DNA from: Sphingobacterium spiritivorum ATCC 33861
Lineage (GTDB): Bacteria; Bacteroidota; Bacteroidia; Sphingobacteriales; Sphingobacteriaceae
Direction: 5' to 3'
DNA: 64,000 bases
Assembly (NCBI RefSeq): GCF_000143765.1
Contig: NZ_GL379771.1
Location: 868,001 to 932,000, forward strand
Shown: in pieces, positions 9,108-18,320 of the stretch
Layout: the number at the start of each line of letters is the position of its first letter
Numbering within the stretch: position 1 is the stretch's first letter
Notes under the pieces: model-generated
Told to the model about the DNA's origin: nothing
What the model saw: the letters and a program-made list of their open reading frames with translations, nothing else
Database searches by the model: none
Position numbers and translations under genes: made by a program

Positions 9108-11528
9108 TTATTGTGCACGGCTTTTCTCTTCGTTGCCTGTGTCTTTTTTATTGAAATTATTTTTCAGGTTTCCAAATTTATAGGTGTATGTCAATCTCAC
9201 CACACGACGGTCATGTGTCTGACGGATTCTGGTATTGAATTCACCAAAGTTTGTTGACAGATTATGATTACCCGTATTGAATATATCGTTTACGGCCAGT
9301 TTGATCAGGCTTCTTTGATTCTTAAAGGTCTTGGTAACTCCCAGATCCAGATTCCAGCGAGACTCCAGTTTGTAAATATTATAGGAGAACGGTGACATAT
9401 AATTCACATTTGCCTCTGCAGACAACAAAGAAGAAATCTTAAATGTACTCATGGAATTTCCCTGAAAAAGTACCGTCTGCCGGTTTAATGCATTATTGGC
9501 AACCTCTCCCTCAAACTTCATGTAAACAGCTGTCATGTTATTATACATCGACCAGAATTTTGTCACGGTTACCGGAACGTTCAGATTGATGTAAGCCTCT
9601 TTATTTCTTCCCAGATTTTCGCGTGTTACCCAGGTTGTATTTGTTGTTGCATCCTGCCCCATACTCTCCACGATCGCATCTTTCTTGACTGTGTAGCCCA
9701 TAGCGATGTTATATTTCTGCAATAAGGTATAGTTAAACTTATATTCATCTGCATATTGCGGATTCAGATACGGATTTCCTCTCTCTGATGTAAACTTATC
9801 AATGAAATAATCGAACGGATTCAGATACTTATAGTTTGGACGATTGATTCTTCTGGCATATCCTACAGACACAATATGATTAGGGCTGGCCGTGTAGGTA
9901 AGTGTACCGGTAGGGAACAGATCCAGGTAATCGCGCTTTGAGCGTTTACCCATTGTAATGGAATTACCATCAGACTGCGTATACTCCGCTCTTAGTCCGG
10001 TTTTTAATCCCCACTTGCCAAACTGACCCGAATAATCCACATAGCCTGCAGCGATTTGCTCTTTATAGATAAAGTGGTTTGTTCGGGTCGTATCATTTAC
10101 CCAATTATTCCCTTCAAACTGCTCAAATAAAAGGTCGTTATCGGATTTCACATTCGAATATTTCGCTCCCAGATCTATTGTGTGATTTTTATTCAAGGGA
10201 TGAGAATAATCTAATTTTGCAACGTAAATATCAATCCCGACCGGCATATCACTTTGCAGCAATTCTGCTGTACCTATCAGCTGGTTATCAGGACGAAAAG
10301 TTCTGTTATCATAATCCGCTCCTTTGCTGTTTCGGAATCTGCTCCAGTCCAGATCCAGTACCAGCTTACGTCCGGTAGAATCAATCTTAAATTCATTGTT
10401 AAAATTGACAGAATAGTTATTGAAACGCTCTTTATAATCTGAAACTGACCTTACGATCGAATCAACAGGATTATTCACAATCCGCACTTCCGTTGTACTC
10501 CCATTATCATTCAGTTCATTATTGTTACGACCGATGAATTGCAGTACCATTGTATTCTTTGCTGATGTTTTCTGCTCTACACCAAATTTGTAACTATGTG
10601 TCCTGTCCCGTGCATCAATCTGACTAATCTGAGAAAAATTAGTGTTTATTCCATTATTTGCAATAGTTCTGTCAACATTGATATCGTTGATATAGCGCTC
10701 ATTGAAGTAAGAATATGATGTAAACACATTTGTATTGTTCTTTTTGTAATTTACAGACAGGGAAGTGTTGCCTCTGAATCTGCGTGCCTGAGCGGCAGAT
10801 ACATTGAAATTTCCGTTGAAGCCTTCAATTTTATTCTTCTTCAGCACGATGTTGATCGTACCCGTAGATCCTTCTGCATCGTCTTTACCTGAAGTAGCCG
10901 TAATAACTTCCACAGACTTCACCTGATTACCGTCGGTGCTCTTTAATAAAGTAGCCAACTGATCTCCGGTCATATAAGTCTGACGGCCATCTATCGTCAC
11001 ATTGATACCACTCTGCCCCATCAACTGAATATTGTCATTCTGATCTACACTTACACCGGGAGCTCTTTTGATAATTTCCAGTGCATTATTACCCGCAGCC
11101 AATGGTGAGTCTTCTACATTCAGAATTAACTTTCCCTGTTTATTCTCGATCAAAGGCTTCTTTCCCTGTATCTGCACTTCTGCAAGTACGGTTGAAGAAT
11201 TTTTGAGAACAAGGTCAGCTACTCTTCTGTTCTGACCATTTATATCCGTGACTGCTGATTTTTCCTTTGCATATCCTACACTGTTTGCTTCAATAATATA
11301 TTTGCCCTCCGGAACATTTACAAATTCATACTCTCCCTTTTCATTGGATACTGTCGACTTCAGAAGCACTTGTTTTTCCGCAACATACAGATACATAGTC
11401 GCTGCCGCAACGGGCTGTTGCTTTTCATCCACAATCCTTCCTTTCAGGTTATTATCCTGCGCCAACACATTCAGTTTCCCAACATAGAATACGGCTGTAA
11501 TAATTAATAATTGTATTAGTCTTTTCAT
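9108..11528 (-). CDS. Outer-membrane beta-barrel protein, TonB-receptor-like
   Basis: 806-residue outer-membrane protein with signal peptide (about 1-24, ending VLAQ), an N-terminal carboxypeptidase-regulatory-like domain (VAAATMYLYV, GKYIIEANSVGY), a plug-like region with INVTIDGRQTYMTGDQL and DDAEGSTGTINIVLKK, then a long barrel with repeated aromatic strands. It is of the same architecture as 3690-6080 and probably a distant paralogue. The ligand is unknown. It is monocistronic, with its own terminator. Confidence 0.82.
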   Translation of the reverse strand: MKRLIQLLIITAVFYVGKLNVLAQDNNLKGRIVDEKQQPVAAATMYLYVAEKQVLLKSTVSNEKGEYEFVNVPEGKYIIEANSVGYAKEKSAVTDINGQNRRVADLVLKNSSTVLAEVQIQGKKPLIENKQGKLILNVEDSPLAAGNNALEIIKRAPGVSVDQNDNIQLMGQSGINVTIDGRQTYMTGDQLATLLKSTDGNQVKSVEVITATSGKDDAEGSTGTINIVLKKNKIEGFNGNFNVSAAQARRFRGNTSLSVNYKKNNTNVFTSYSYFNERYINDINVDRTIANNGINTNFSQISQIDARDRTHSYKFGVEQKTSAKNTMVLQFIGRNNNELNDNGSTTEVRIVNNPVDSIVRSVSDYKERFNNYSVNFNNEFKIDSTGRKLVLDLDWSRFRNSKGADYDNRTFRPDNQLIGTAELLQSDMPVGIDIYVAKLDYSHPLNKNHTIDLGAKYSNVKSDNDLLFEQFEGNNWVNDTTRTNHFIYKEQIAAGYVDYSGQFGKWGLKTGLRAEYTQSDGNSITMGKRSKRDYLDLFPTGTLTYTASPNHIVSVGYARRINRPNYKYLNPFDYFIDKFTSERGNPYLNPQYADEYKFNYTLLQKYNIAMGYTVKKDAIVESMGQDATTNTTWVTRENLGRNKEAYINLNVPVTVTKFWSMYNNMTAVYMKFEGEVANNALNRQTVLFQGNSMSTFKISSLLSAEANVNYMSPFSYNIYKLESRWNLDLGVTKTFKNQRSLIKLAVNDIFNTGNHNLSTNFGEFNTRIRQTHDRRVVRLTYTYKFGNLKNNFNKKDTGNEEKSRAQ

Positions 11529-11659
11529 AGATTTTAAAAATAAGGCTTCCCTGTTCCGGAAAATTCTCTCCGAAATAAGCTGTCACTCCGATATATTGAT
11601 GATCAGTTTGTGGCGGTTGGCCTGTTGCTGTTTACTGTTTTATATAGGTTAGACGCTAA

Positions 11660-11689
11660 CGGGAAAGAAAAGGTTGCATTCCTTTCCCG
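11660..11689. other. Hairpin-forming inverted repeat downstream of PspC gene
   Basis: Arms CGGGAAAG (11660-11667) and CTTTCCCG (11682-11689). T-rich sequence follows it only on the + strand, while the nearby gene ending here (11700) is on the minus strand, so a role as that gene's terminator is weakly supported. Confidence 0.35.
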
Positions 11690-11699
11690 CTTTCGCTTT

Positions 11700-13436
11700 T
11701 TATTTTTTATCCTTCTGTTTGGTATCTATCCTCACCCCATCTTTCCCGATATTCACCAATGTGTCTTTTGAGTTTTTCGTTGTGATCTTGATACCATCTT
11801 TAGAGATATTTACATTTGTCTCATCATCATTGTGATTAATGGTATCCTGCTCAATAGTAACTTCCTGATTTTCCGGAGTTTCTTCTTTAGGTTCGATAGC
11901 ACATTTCAATCCCAGATCTGTCACGTTCCACTCTGTCTCTTTTACATCCTCTTCATATCTTACTTTACAATCGTAGTAAGAGATGTCTCTTAATTTATAT
12001 TCCAAAGAGCGGTCAATGATTACCTTAGATCCGACAGGCAGGTAGAGTGTCACTGTTACTTCCTGGTCTCGGTACAATTCTTTCTCTCTTAATTTAAAAT
12101 GACTGTCGAAATGTATGCCCAGACTATCCTGAGTCACCTGATATCTGATCTGCGAGGCACGATTGGTAGCCAGCTGATAATTTTTACCTCTTGATGAATA
12201 TTCATATTTGATATACGGAGCTTTCAGAGAGTCTATTTTTTCAACTCTCACCCTGATATTATTTTTCAGAAAATCGCTAAGATCTCTGTCGTCTATCTTG
12301 ATTATTCTTTTGGTATTGCTTTCCTCTACTTTGATCACTCTTACATCACGCTCACTAAGATGATATACCGCCTGTCTCTGAAGTGGTTTTTCCTCAACGA
12401 TTGTACTTTCTTCTTTAAAGTCTTTCATCGTATTGACACCATAGGAAATACTCACTCCTGTAGCCAGCAACCATACAATGAATAGGGAAATGGATACATA
12501 TTTATTCATAGAACCTTTATTGAAAAGCGCCCGTATAATGCTGTAAAAAATAGCTATCATCGGTATTGCGATCGCAAAAGCAGCTGCAATAAGTGCTATA
12601 TAAGCCTGATTAGGTTCCATGAAATTGACAGGATACATTATCCCGTTATCGCTGAATCCTGAAATTCCGAAGGCGAAGAAAATTACAGCAATCAAGAGTC
12701 CCAGCAAACTCAGCCCTATTGAAAAAGCGATCACCAGTCCTATTGCTTTTACAAACACAGTCAAGATCTTGACGATAACATCGCCGGCCGAACGAACTCC
12801 TTGACTAAGAGAATCGCCGGCCCCCGAAAAATTTTCGCGAAACCCACTCATTTCTTCTTCAAAATTTTTCTTAAAATTCTGCAGATTCGGAGCTTCTCCT
12901 CTCATTTCCATTTTATCTGCGCGGGTGATTGCTACCGGCATAATAATCCAGAGAATCACATAAGCCAATATACCCGAACCTCCCAGAAGGACAAACAAAA
13001 CAAACAGGAGACGTACCCAACGAGCTTCAAGTCCTACATAATGTCCGATACCGCTACATACACCACTGATAACCGTATCATCAGGGTCACGCATCAGTTT
13101 TTTACCAAAACTAAAAGATTGGTTATTCGTATAATCCTGTTGTGTATATCCTTCGCCATAAGATTCATCCGCAGTATCAAAGTCACTCACTCTCCCCATC
13201 TGAGCGATCACATCATTTACATCCTCGTTATTAATGACTTCTTTACGTCCGCTCTCAATACGCTCGCTGAACATCTCTGCAATCCGGTTTTCGATATCTT
13301 CCAGAATTTCTTTGCTGTCCTCCGATTTACCAAAATGGCGTTTGATGTCGATCATATAAGATCGGAGTGTCTCGTAAGCATCCTCTTCTATGTGGAAGAC
13401 GATCCCGTTAATATTGATAATTATTGTCTTATTCAT
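11700..13436 (-). CDS. PspC-domain membrane protein with C-terminal extracytoplasmic domain
   Basis: 578-residue membrane protein. Residues 1-85 form an acidic helical cytoplasmic region; the PspC domain spans about 111-170 (MRDPDDTVISGVCSGIGHYV, then a membrane helix ending ILWIIMPV). Further helices lie near 225-260, 278-300 and 315-335, followed by a large beta-rich C-terminal domain (about 350-578) ending in repeats of the type DGIKITTKNSKDTLVNIGKDG. PspC proteins take part in phage-shock-type envelope stress sensing. It is encoded 25 bases after a PadR regulator on the same strand, the usual PadR-PspC pairing, so PadR probably controls it. Confidence 0.85.
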   Translation of the reverse strand: MNKTIIININGIVFHIEEDAYETLRSYMIDIKRHFGKSEDSKEILEDIENRIAEMFSERIESGRKEVINNEDVNDVIAQMGRVSDFDTADESYGEGYTQQDYTNNQSFSFGKKLMRDPDDTVISGVCSGIGHYVGLEARWVRLLFVLFVLLGGSGILAYVILWIIMPVAITRADKMEMRGEAPNLQNFKKNFEEEMSGFRENFSGAGDSLSQGVRSAGDVIVKILTVFVKAIGLVIAFSIGLSLLGLLIAVIFFAFGISGFSDNGIMYPVNFMEPNQAYIALIAAAFAIAIPMIAIFYSIIRALFNKGSMNKYVSISLFIVWLLATGVSISYGVNTMKDFKEESTIVEEKPLQRQAVYHLSERDVRVIKVEESNTKRIIKIDDRDLSDFLKNNIRVRVEKIDSLKAPYIKYEYSSRGKNYQLATNRASQIRYQVTQDSLGIHFDSHFKLREKELYRDQEVTVTLYLPVGSKVIIDRSLEYKLRDISYYDCKVRYEEDVKETEWNVTDLGLKCAIEPKEETPENQEVTIEQDTINHNDDETNVNISKDGIKITTKNSKDTLVNIGKDGVRIDTKQKDKK

Positions 13437-13461
13437 GATATATGTTTCTAATTGTTAGCCT

Positions 13462-13797
13462 TTAGTTTGTTCTTCCTTCAATTGATGTAGATACTGCAAA
13501 TACCAGTTCTTTCCAGGTAACATCTAATTTTTCGAGGACCTGAAGACCTTCTGCAGTGATCTCATAATATTTTCTTGGAGGACCTGAAGTCGATTCCTTC
13601 CAAATATAACTCAGCAAACCATTGTTCTTAAGTCGAGTAAGTAATGGATATAGGGTACCTTCTACTACCAGTAACTGCGCCTTTTTTAGTTCGCTGATAA
13701 TATCTGAGGCATATATCTCCCCTCGGGAAATAATAGAAAGGATACAGTATTCCAGAATCCCTTTCCTCATTTGTGTTTGTGTATTTTCAGCTATCAT
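13462..13797 (-). CDS. PadR family transcriptional regulator
   Basis: 111-residue winged-helix repressor. Features of PadR: MRKGILEYCILSII opening, EGTLYPLLTRLKNNGLL recognition region and GPPRKYYEITAEG wing. It lies 25 bases upstream of the PspC gene on the same strand and most likely regulates this two-gene unit, itself included. A -7 box ends 7 bases before its ATG. Confidence 0.9.
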   Translation of the reverse strand: MIAENTQTQMRKGILEYCILSIISRGEIYASDIISELKKAQLLVVEGTLYPLLTRLKNNGLLSYIWKESTSGPPRKYYEITAEGLQVLEKLDVTWKELVFAVSTSIEGRTN

Positions 13798-13804
13798 AAC
13801 AATA

Positions 13805-13836
13805 CAAAGATATATGCTTTATCCTGTACTTTGCAA
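13805..13836 (-). promoter_or_regulatory. Promoter of padR-pspC operon
   Basis: Minus-strand TATCTTTG (13812-13805) fits the TANNTTTG -7 box, with TTGC at 13836-13833 about 20 bases upstream as the -33 element. Only 7 bases separate the box from the ATG, so the transcript should start at or right beside the start codon. Confidence 0.6.
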
Positions 13837-14017
13837 TACATAGTACTATAATTTTTAAATATTCGAACATAATCGCCTTATAATCAGGTAAATATTTTTT
13901 TTGTATTTTTTTTGATTGCTCTTCAAAAAGTTAAAAAAATTATTATCCGGTTATTTTTCCCTATTTTTAAAACATGGAAGGCAATCTTAGCCTTCCTTAA
14001 AATGAAAGAATATTTTA

Positions 14018-14398
14018 ATGAGATTTTTAATAAACTATTCATGGACGATTTTGTGGTCCATAATCGTTCTTATATTGATCAGCCTTCCGTCCAATGATTT
14101 TGATGGCGTCAGTACATTTCAGGGATTTGATAAGCTTGTACACACAGGTTTCTTTTTTGTATTTACAGTCCTGTCTTACTTCGGGTCGGTTTTACAGTCC
14201 AAAAGAAGGGCAACCAAGCTGAAGACAAGCATTATAATCATACTAATAGCAGTATCCTTTGCCTTTCTTACGGAAGGGATACAGCTGTATCTTACAACGA
14301 CAAGAAGTGCAGACTGGTGGGATATCTTTGCAGACACCGTAGGTATAGGAATGGGTGTGTTTGCGTATTCATTACTCTATCACAAAAGAACAATATGA
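14018..14398 (+). CDS. VanZ-like family membrane protein
   Basis: 126-residue protein with four predicted membrane helices. The VanZ-like pattern is seen in FDKLVHTGFFFVFTVL and in TEGIQLYLTTTRSADWWDIF followed by ADTVGIGMG. VanZ of enterococci gives low-level teicoplanin resistance; the function of the widespread short relatives is unsettled, so only the family is claimed. The TGA stop overlaps the start of the next small gene (ATGA), pointing to coupled translation. A short GGAAGGC/GCCTTCC hairpin lies about 22 bases before the start (13976-13996). Confidence 0.75.
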   Translation: MRFLINYSWTILWSIIVLILISLPSNDFDGVSTFQGFDKLVHTGFFFVFTVLSYFGSVLQSKRRATKLKTSIIIILIAVSFAFLTEGIQLYLTTTRSADWWDIFADTVGIGMGVFAYSLLYHKRTI

Positions 14399-14517
14399 AA
14401 AGAAAATACTGGATTTTTACACTTATGATTGCCCTCACGACGGTATGTCTTAGCTCCTGCTCCATCTTTAAAAAAGACTGTGGTTGTCCTTCTGTGAACT
14501 CAGGCAAGCGAAAATAA
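14395..14517 (+). CDS. 40-residue lipoprotein
   Basis: Short gene overlapping the VanZ-like gene by four bases (ATGA). The product starts MKRKYWIFTLM, has a hydrophobic stretch and the lipobox LSSC (acylated Cys about residue 22), then only about 18 residues, rich in Lys and Cys (FKKDCGCPSVNSGKRK). The overlap and intact signal peptide support it as a real gene. Its function is unknown; small lipoproteins of this kind may act as membrane-anchored partners of the upstream protein. Confidence 0.65.
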   Translation: MKRKYWIFTLMIALTTVCLSSCSIFKKDCGCPSVNSGKRK

Positions 14518-14519
14518 AG

Positions 14520-15212
14520 TCAGGCTCTTGCAAGGGTCGCAATGGACACCCGGACTCCGCTGATGCCTGTTAGTGTACGGGCAGCAGAAGCCAGGGTAGC
14601 TCCTGTTGTCAATACATCATCGACAAGGAGTATATGTTTATCCGTCAATGCTTCTTTATTTAAAATGTCAAATATGCCCTCTACATTGTCATACCGATCC
14701 AGTCTGGCATGCATAGTCTGGCTCGAAGTCTCTACAGTCCGAACCATACTGACACTATCCAACGGTATCCTCATTGACGCTGCGAGTCCCTGCGCGAAAT
14801 ACTCCGCCTGATTATAGCCTCTTTTTCATTGACGCTTACGGTGTAAAGGAACTGGAACAACGAGATCCACATCAGCATATTCTCTGGTTCTCCTGAGTAC
14901 TTCACCATATTTCATACCCAGAAAATAACCGATTTCAGGATGACCGTTATATTTGAGTTGATAAAGAATACGCTCTACGAGTGTTCCTTTGGACAGAAAC
15001 AACATCGCCGTTGCATTCTGAAAATCACATTTTCCTCTTAACTGGCGTGTAGGTTCATTGTTGTTGTCCAGGTGAAAACAGGTCAGCGGCAAATGGTACA
15101 GGCATGTGGTACACAGAAATTTTTCCTGATAGAGCAACCCTGCTCCACAGCCAAAACAACATTCCGGAAAAAATAAGGATAGAAAATCTTTCCAATAGAA
15201 CGCCAGCTTCAT
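14520..15212 (-). pseudogene. comF: comF-like phosphoribosyltransferase gene with one in-frame TGA
   Basis: Amidophosphoribosyltransferase-like ComF protein, tied to DNA uptake in competent bacteria. Read through as one frame it gives a normal 230-codon ComF: N-terminal zinc module (CCFGCG, CTTC), VVPVPLHRKRQ, then a TGA at 14828-14826, then KRGYNQAEYFAQGLAAS in the same frame, and the PRPP-binding loop LLVDDVLTTGATL. There is no frameshift or deletion, only one stop codon in the normally conserved PLHxxRxxxRGYNQ stretch. It is either a recent nonsense mutation, a sequencing error, or a gene split into two pieces (the second could start at Met in SMRIPL, 14774). It follows rlmN by 58 bases. 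Confidence 0.82.
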
Positions 15213-15270
15213 ACATTCAAGTCATTGGTTCCCTTAAAGTTAACCAATGAAAATGAAAACTAAAAACCGG

Positions 15271-16329
15271 CTATACAGCTTCTTCTTCTTTGATCGCTAA
15301 CTGTCCGCAGGCAGCATCTATATCTTTACCTCTGCTACGGCGTACATTTGTGATGATGCCCTGACTACGCAGATATTCTGCGAAAACATCTATTTTATCA
15401 GCATCAGCATTCGTAAAATCTGCTAATGATATGGGATTATACTCAATCAGATTGACTTTGCTGGGGACATGTTTACAAAAACGGGCCAGCTCCTTCGCAT
15501 CTTCAAGCTCATCATTAAAATTATTAAAGACTATATACTCGAAGGTGATCGGGCTTTTGGTTTTCAGGTAGAAGTATTTCAGTGCCTCAGCAAGTGCTTT
15601 CAGTGTATTTTGCTCATTGATAGGCATGATTTCATTACGCTTCTGATCATTAGCTGCATGTAAAGAAAGTGCCAGATTAAACTTCACCCCATCATCGCCC
15701 AGTTTTTTGATCATTTTGGCGATACCTGCAGTAGATACGGTGATCCGTTTAGCGGCCATATTCAAACCATCCGGAGAGGTGATCCGTTCTACAGACTTCA
15801 TCATATTGGCATAGTTAAGCAAAGGCTCGCCCATACCCATATATACAATATTTGTCAGCGGTTGTCCGTATTTTTCTTCAGCCTGTTTGCTGATCAATAC
15901 AACCTGATCGTATATTTCATCCGCATTCAGGTTACGTTTGCGATCCATATATCCGGTTGCGCAAAACTTGCAGGTAAGACTACATCCCACCTGGGAACTG
16001 ACACATGCAGTCATACGATCGGTAGTCGGAATAAGTACTCCTTCGATAACATTGTTGTCGTACAGCCAGAAAGAACTTTTTATAGTTCTGTCCGAACTGA
16101 CCTGTGATTCTTTGACAGTCACGGCATTAATAGCAAAATTTGCCTTTAATGTGTCTCTCAATGCTTTACTCAGGTTGCTCATCTCATCAAAATCTGTACA
16201 GGATTTCTGCCACAGCCATTCATATATCTGCTTGGCGCGGAATCCCTGCTCACCCATTTCAACCAGCTTTTGTTTCAGCTGATCGAGTGTTAAACTTCTG
16301 ATGTCGATGATGTTACTTTTTACTGCCAC
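15271..16329 (-). CDS. rlmN: Dual-specificity RNA methyltransferase RlmN
   Basis: Radical SAM enzyme that methylates C2 of A2503 in 23S rRNA and A37 in some tRNAs. The cluster motif CSLTCKFC gives Cys116, 120 and 123; the catalytic Cys near the C-terminus is in DAACGQL (about 341); GMGEPLLNY is the SAM-binding GGE-type motif. Length 352 is normal. The start codon is GTG and sits only 4 bases after a TAACTTTG -7 box, with no other in-frame start nearby. Confidence 0.95.
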   Translation of the reverse strand: MAVKSNIIDIRSLTLDQLKQKLVEMGEQGFRAKQIYEWLWQKSCTDFDEMSNLSKALRDTLKANFAINAVTVKESQVSSDRTIKSSFWLYDNNVIEGVLIPTTDRMTACVSSQVGCSLTCKFCATGYMDRKRNLNADEIYDQVVLISKQAEEKYGQPLTNIVYMGMGEPLLNYANMMKSVERITSPDGLNMAAKRITVSTAGIAKMIKKLGDDGVKFNLALSLHAANDQKRNEIMPINEQNTLKALAEALKYFYLKTKSPITFEYIVFNNFNDELEDAKELARFCKHVPSKVNLIEYNPISLADFTNADADKIDVFAEYLRSQGIITNVRRSRGKDIDAACGQLAIKEEEAV

Positions 16330-16333
16330 GGCG

Positions 16334-16341
16334 CAAAGTTA
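16334..16341 (-). promoter_or_regulatory. -7 box TAACTTTG before rlmN
   Basis: Minus-strand TAACTTTG followed by CGCC and the GTG start. The usual distance from this box to the transcription start puts the 5' end at or next to the start codon, implying a leaderless transcript. Confidence 0.55.
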
Positions 16342-16386
16342 CGGTTAATTTTGGAAATCCGTCTTTTCTAATGCCACGGCAATATC

Positions 16387-16417
16387 AAAAAAGGCTGCTC
16401 CGTCTCCGAAGCAGCCT
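16387..16417 (-). terminator. Terminator of the metalloprotease gene
   Basis: Arms AGGCTGCT (16392-16399) and AGCAGCCT (16410-16417), with a U tract on the minus strand (poly-A at 16387-16392), 24 bases past the stop of the minus-strand gene. Confidence 0.75.
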
Positions 16418-16440
16418 GCTATCAATCACCTGTTTCATTA

Positions 16441-18132
16441 TTAATTCACATATTCTATAAGCACGGAAGATGCCTTATCATTAAATGATGTAATACAACT
16501 GTTTGAGGCATTTAATACATAACTGCTGCCTTTAAAGTAGTCCTGATCATACAGTGTCACCCGTATATTCGGAGACAATAACGCTCCTGAAATATCATTA
16601 TCGGAGATTCCTTTAGCGATTAATTCGGCTGTTGTATATCCTCCGACCGGTAATTCGACCTCATATCCTCCATAACTGCAATGTTTATAAAATTTGGCTG
16701 AACCCCCGCCACCATAGGGCTCAACAATGACAGAGCTGGTCTTATCATTAAAACCATAACTTCCGGCCAGACAGTCTGCACTTGTGGTCATCAGAAGCGG
16801 AGTTCCGGCAAAGTTGTCCTGATCGTACAATCTTACCCTGACGCCTGTCATCGGTACTTTTATGCCGGAAACATCATTGTTTGCGACTCCTAATGCGGAC
16901 AACTCTGCTGTGGTATAAGAGCCATATGGAAGTGTAATGTTATATCCTCCGTAAGAACAGTTTTGCGTTACGGTAGTTGTATTTCCTGCAAATTTTGGAA
17001 TTCCGTTTACAAAACTGAAAGTATATCCTTTAGAGCTGATATTACCGTTTTCAGCAAGGAGTCGCAGGGTAAAATTATAAGATGTATTACCCAGAGAATG
17101 TAAATCACCGACAGGCATTTCTATATGAAATGTATTTCCGGAAGGAGCATTTACCCACATGGGAGAGTCATGATCTGTATTCGTCGGACTACTGACCGGA
17201 TCAAAGTAGTAAAGGACGTTTGCCAATATCTGATTACTGGTAAATGTTCCAGAAATAACCATTTTTGATGTTGCCGTATTGTAATAGGCTTCTGTAAGAG
17301 ATACATTTGTAGTCAGACTTCCATATTGTCCCGCAACGACTGCCGGCTGAAACAGTTCATTGCGAAATAATATCGCACAATCGCCTTCAGAAAGAAAGGT
17401 CTTTTTGCCCGTCTTACCATAAGTAGAATTTCCACTCCCCATTAATGAGGTTCCTAATATCGGAGCTTCTGAAACTTTCTCCTTGTTGTGAGGCAGGTTT
17501 AGACCATGTCCCAACTCGTGAAACAGTCCACCGATATAAGCAGATGTAGTAGTTGGCATAGCTGCCAGGCTGATATTAGGATTGTCGAGAGCAAAACAAT
17601 TTCTTCCAAGGCCGAAGAAAGGCTGCCCTCCGCCGTCCGTACGCTGAGGCAAAATAATCAGATTATGATATGTTGTAGAAAATTCCTGCGGATGCGTGGA
17701 TCTATACGCATTTATTTCACTTATAATGGCATTCGCAGCTGTCGTACTGTACGGATAACTTGCCTGAGGCTGTGAACCTTGTATCGTAATAATTTTTACA
17801 CGATTGGTTGTACTGTCCAGTGGAAGTCCCAAAGTTTTGCCCCCATATCCGTTACGCGTCATCTCAGAAGTGATGAATCCCTGAAAATGAATAAGCAAAT
17901 CGCTCAGCCGCTCTTTATAACCACTTACTGCCGGATTGTCGGAAGGAACAAAATAAATAATATTCAGGTTCCTCGCATTTGATACAAATCCACCTGCATT
18001 CACCGGGAGACTGGCAACAGTATTTGTATTGGAAAGTTTGGAATCGGATAGTGTATCCGTTGTATTGGGTTTCTGACAAGCGTACATCATGCCCAACATC
18101 CCCACCAGGATTAGTGTTTTTAGATTGTTCAT
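16441..18132 (-). CDS. Lipoprotein zinc metalloprotease with two beta/gamma-crystallin domains
   Basis: 563-residue exported protein. A lipoprotein signal (MMYAC, Cys19) anchors it in the envelope. The zinc-protease motif HELGHGLNLPH (205-215) has the HExxHxxxxxH form of metzincin-like enzymes, with a possible Met turn in TSLMGSG (about 228-234). The C-terminus holds two tandem beta/gamma-crystallin-like domains (about 386-471 and 480-561), each with CSYGGY, a YTTAEL segment, RVxLYDQDxF and a calcium-type motif FNDKxSS (461-467, 550-556); NNDVSG and DNDISG may be the partner sites. The likely role is proteolysis of extracellular or surface targets, with the crystallin units as calcium-stabilised binding modules (inference). 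The exact peptidase family is not settled. Confidence 0.82.
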   Translation of the reverse strand: MNNLKTLILVGMLGMMYACQKPNTTDTLSDSKLSNTNTVASLPVNAGGFVSNARNLNIIYFVPSDNPAVSGYKERLSDLLIHFQGFITSEMTRNGYGGKTLGLPLDSTTNRVKIITIQGSQPQASYPYSTTAANAIISEINAYRSTHPQEFSTTYHNLIILPQRTDGGGQPFFGLGRNCFALDNPNISLAAMPTTTSAYIGGLFHELGHGLNLPHNKEKVSEAPILGTSLMGSGNSTYGKTGKKTFLSEGDCAILFRNELFQPAVVAGQYGSLTTNVSLTEAYYNTATSKMVISGTFTSNQILANVLYYFDPVSSPTNTDHDSPMWVNAPSGNTFHIEMPVGDLHSLGNTSYNFTLRLLAENGNISSKGYTFSFVNGIPKFAGNTTTVTQNCSYGGYNITLPYGSYTTAELSALGVANNDVSGIKVPMTGVRVRLYDQDNFAGTPLLMTTSADCLAGSYGFNDKTSSVIVEPYGGGGSAKFYKHCSYGGYEVELPVGGYTTAELIAKGISDNDISGALLSPNIRVTLYDQDYFKGSSYVLNASNSCITSFNDKASSVLIEYVN

Positions 18133-18258
18133 AAGTAGTTTATTTGATTGGTATCAACCAAATATAATGATCTATACGCCTAATATTTTTGCGTTTACAA
18201 CGAAAAAATTACGAAAACGTTTACGTGTATAAGATACATTTTGCCGCTATTTATTTAT

Positions 18259-18292
18259 CAAAAAATGCCGCTATTTCCAGATATAGCGGCAT
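18259..18292 (-). terminator. Terminator of the DUF4349 lipoprotein gene
   Basis: Arms ATGCCGCTAT (18265-18274) and ATAGCGGCAT (18283-18292), with a U tract on the minus strand. A second copy of the left arm, TGCCGCTATTT, stands at 18242-18252, making an 11-base direct repeat. Confidence 0.7.
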
Positions 18293-18320
18293 CATTTCTA
18301 ACACAAGACAACCGTAAATT

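Noticed and set aside
13912..14097. Plus-strand frame of 61 codons before the VanZ-like gene
   Set aside because: It overlaps the VanZ-like gene in another frame and its composition is that of AT-rich non-coding DNA.
14826..14828. TGA in comF as selenocysteine or recoded codon
   Set aside because: No selenocysteine insertion hairpin or partner motif is evident, and all other genes here use TGA as an ordinary stop. A nonsense change or error is simpler.
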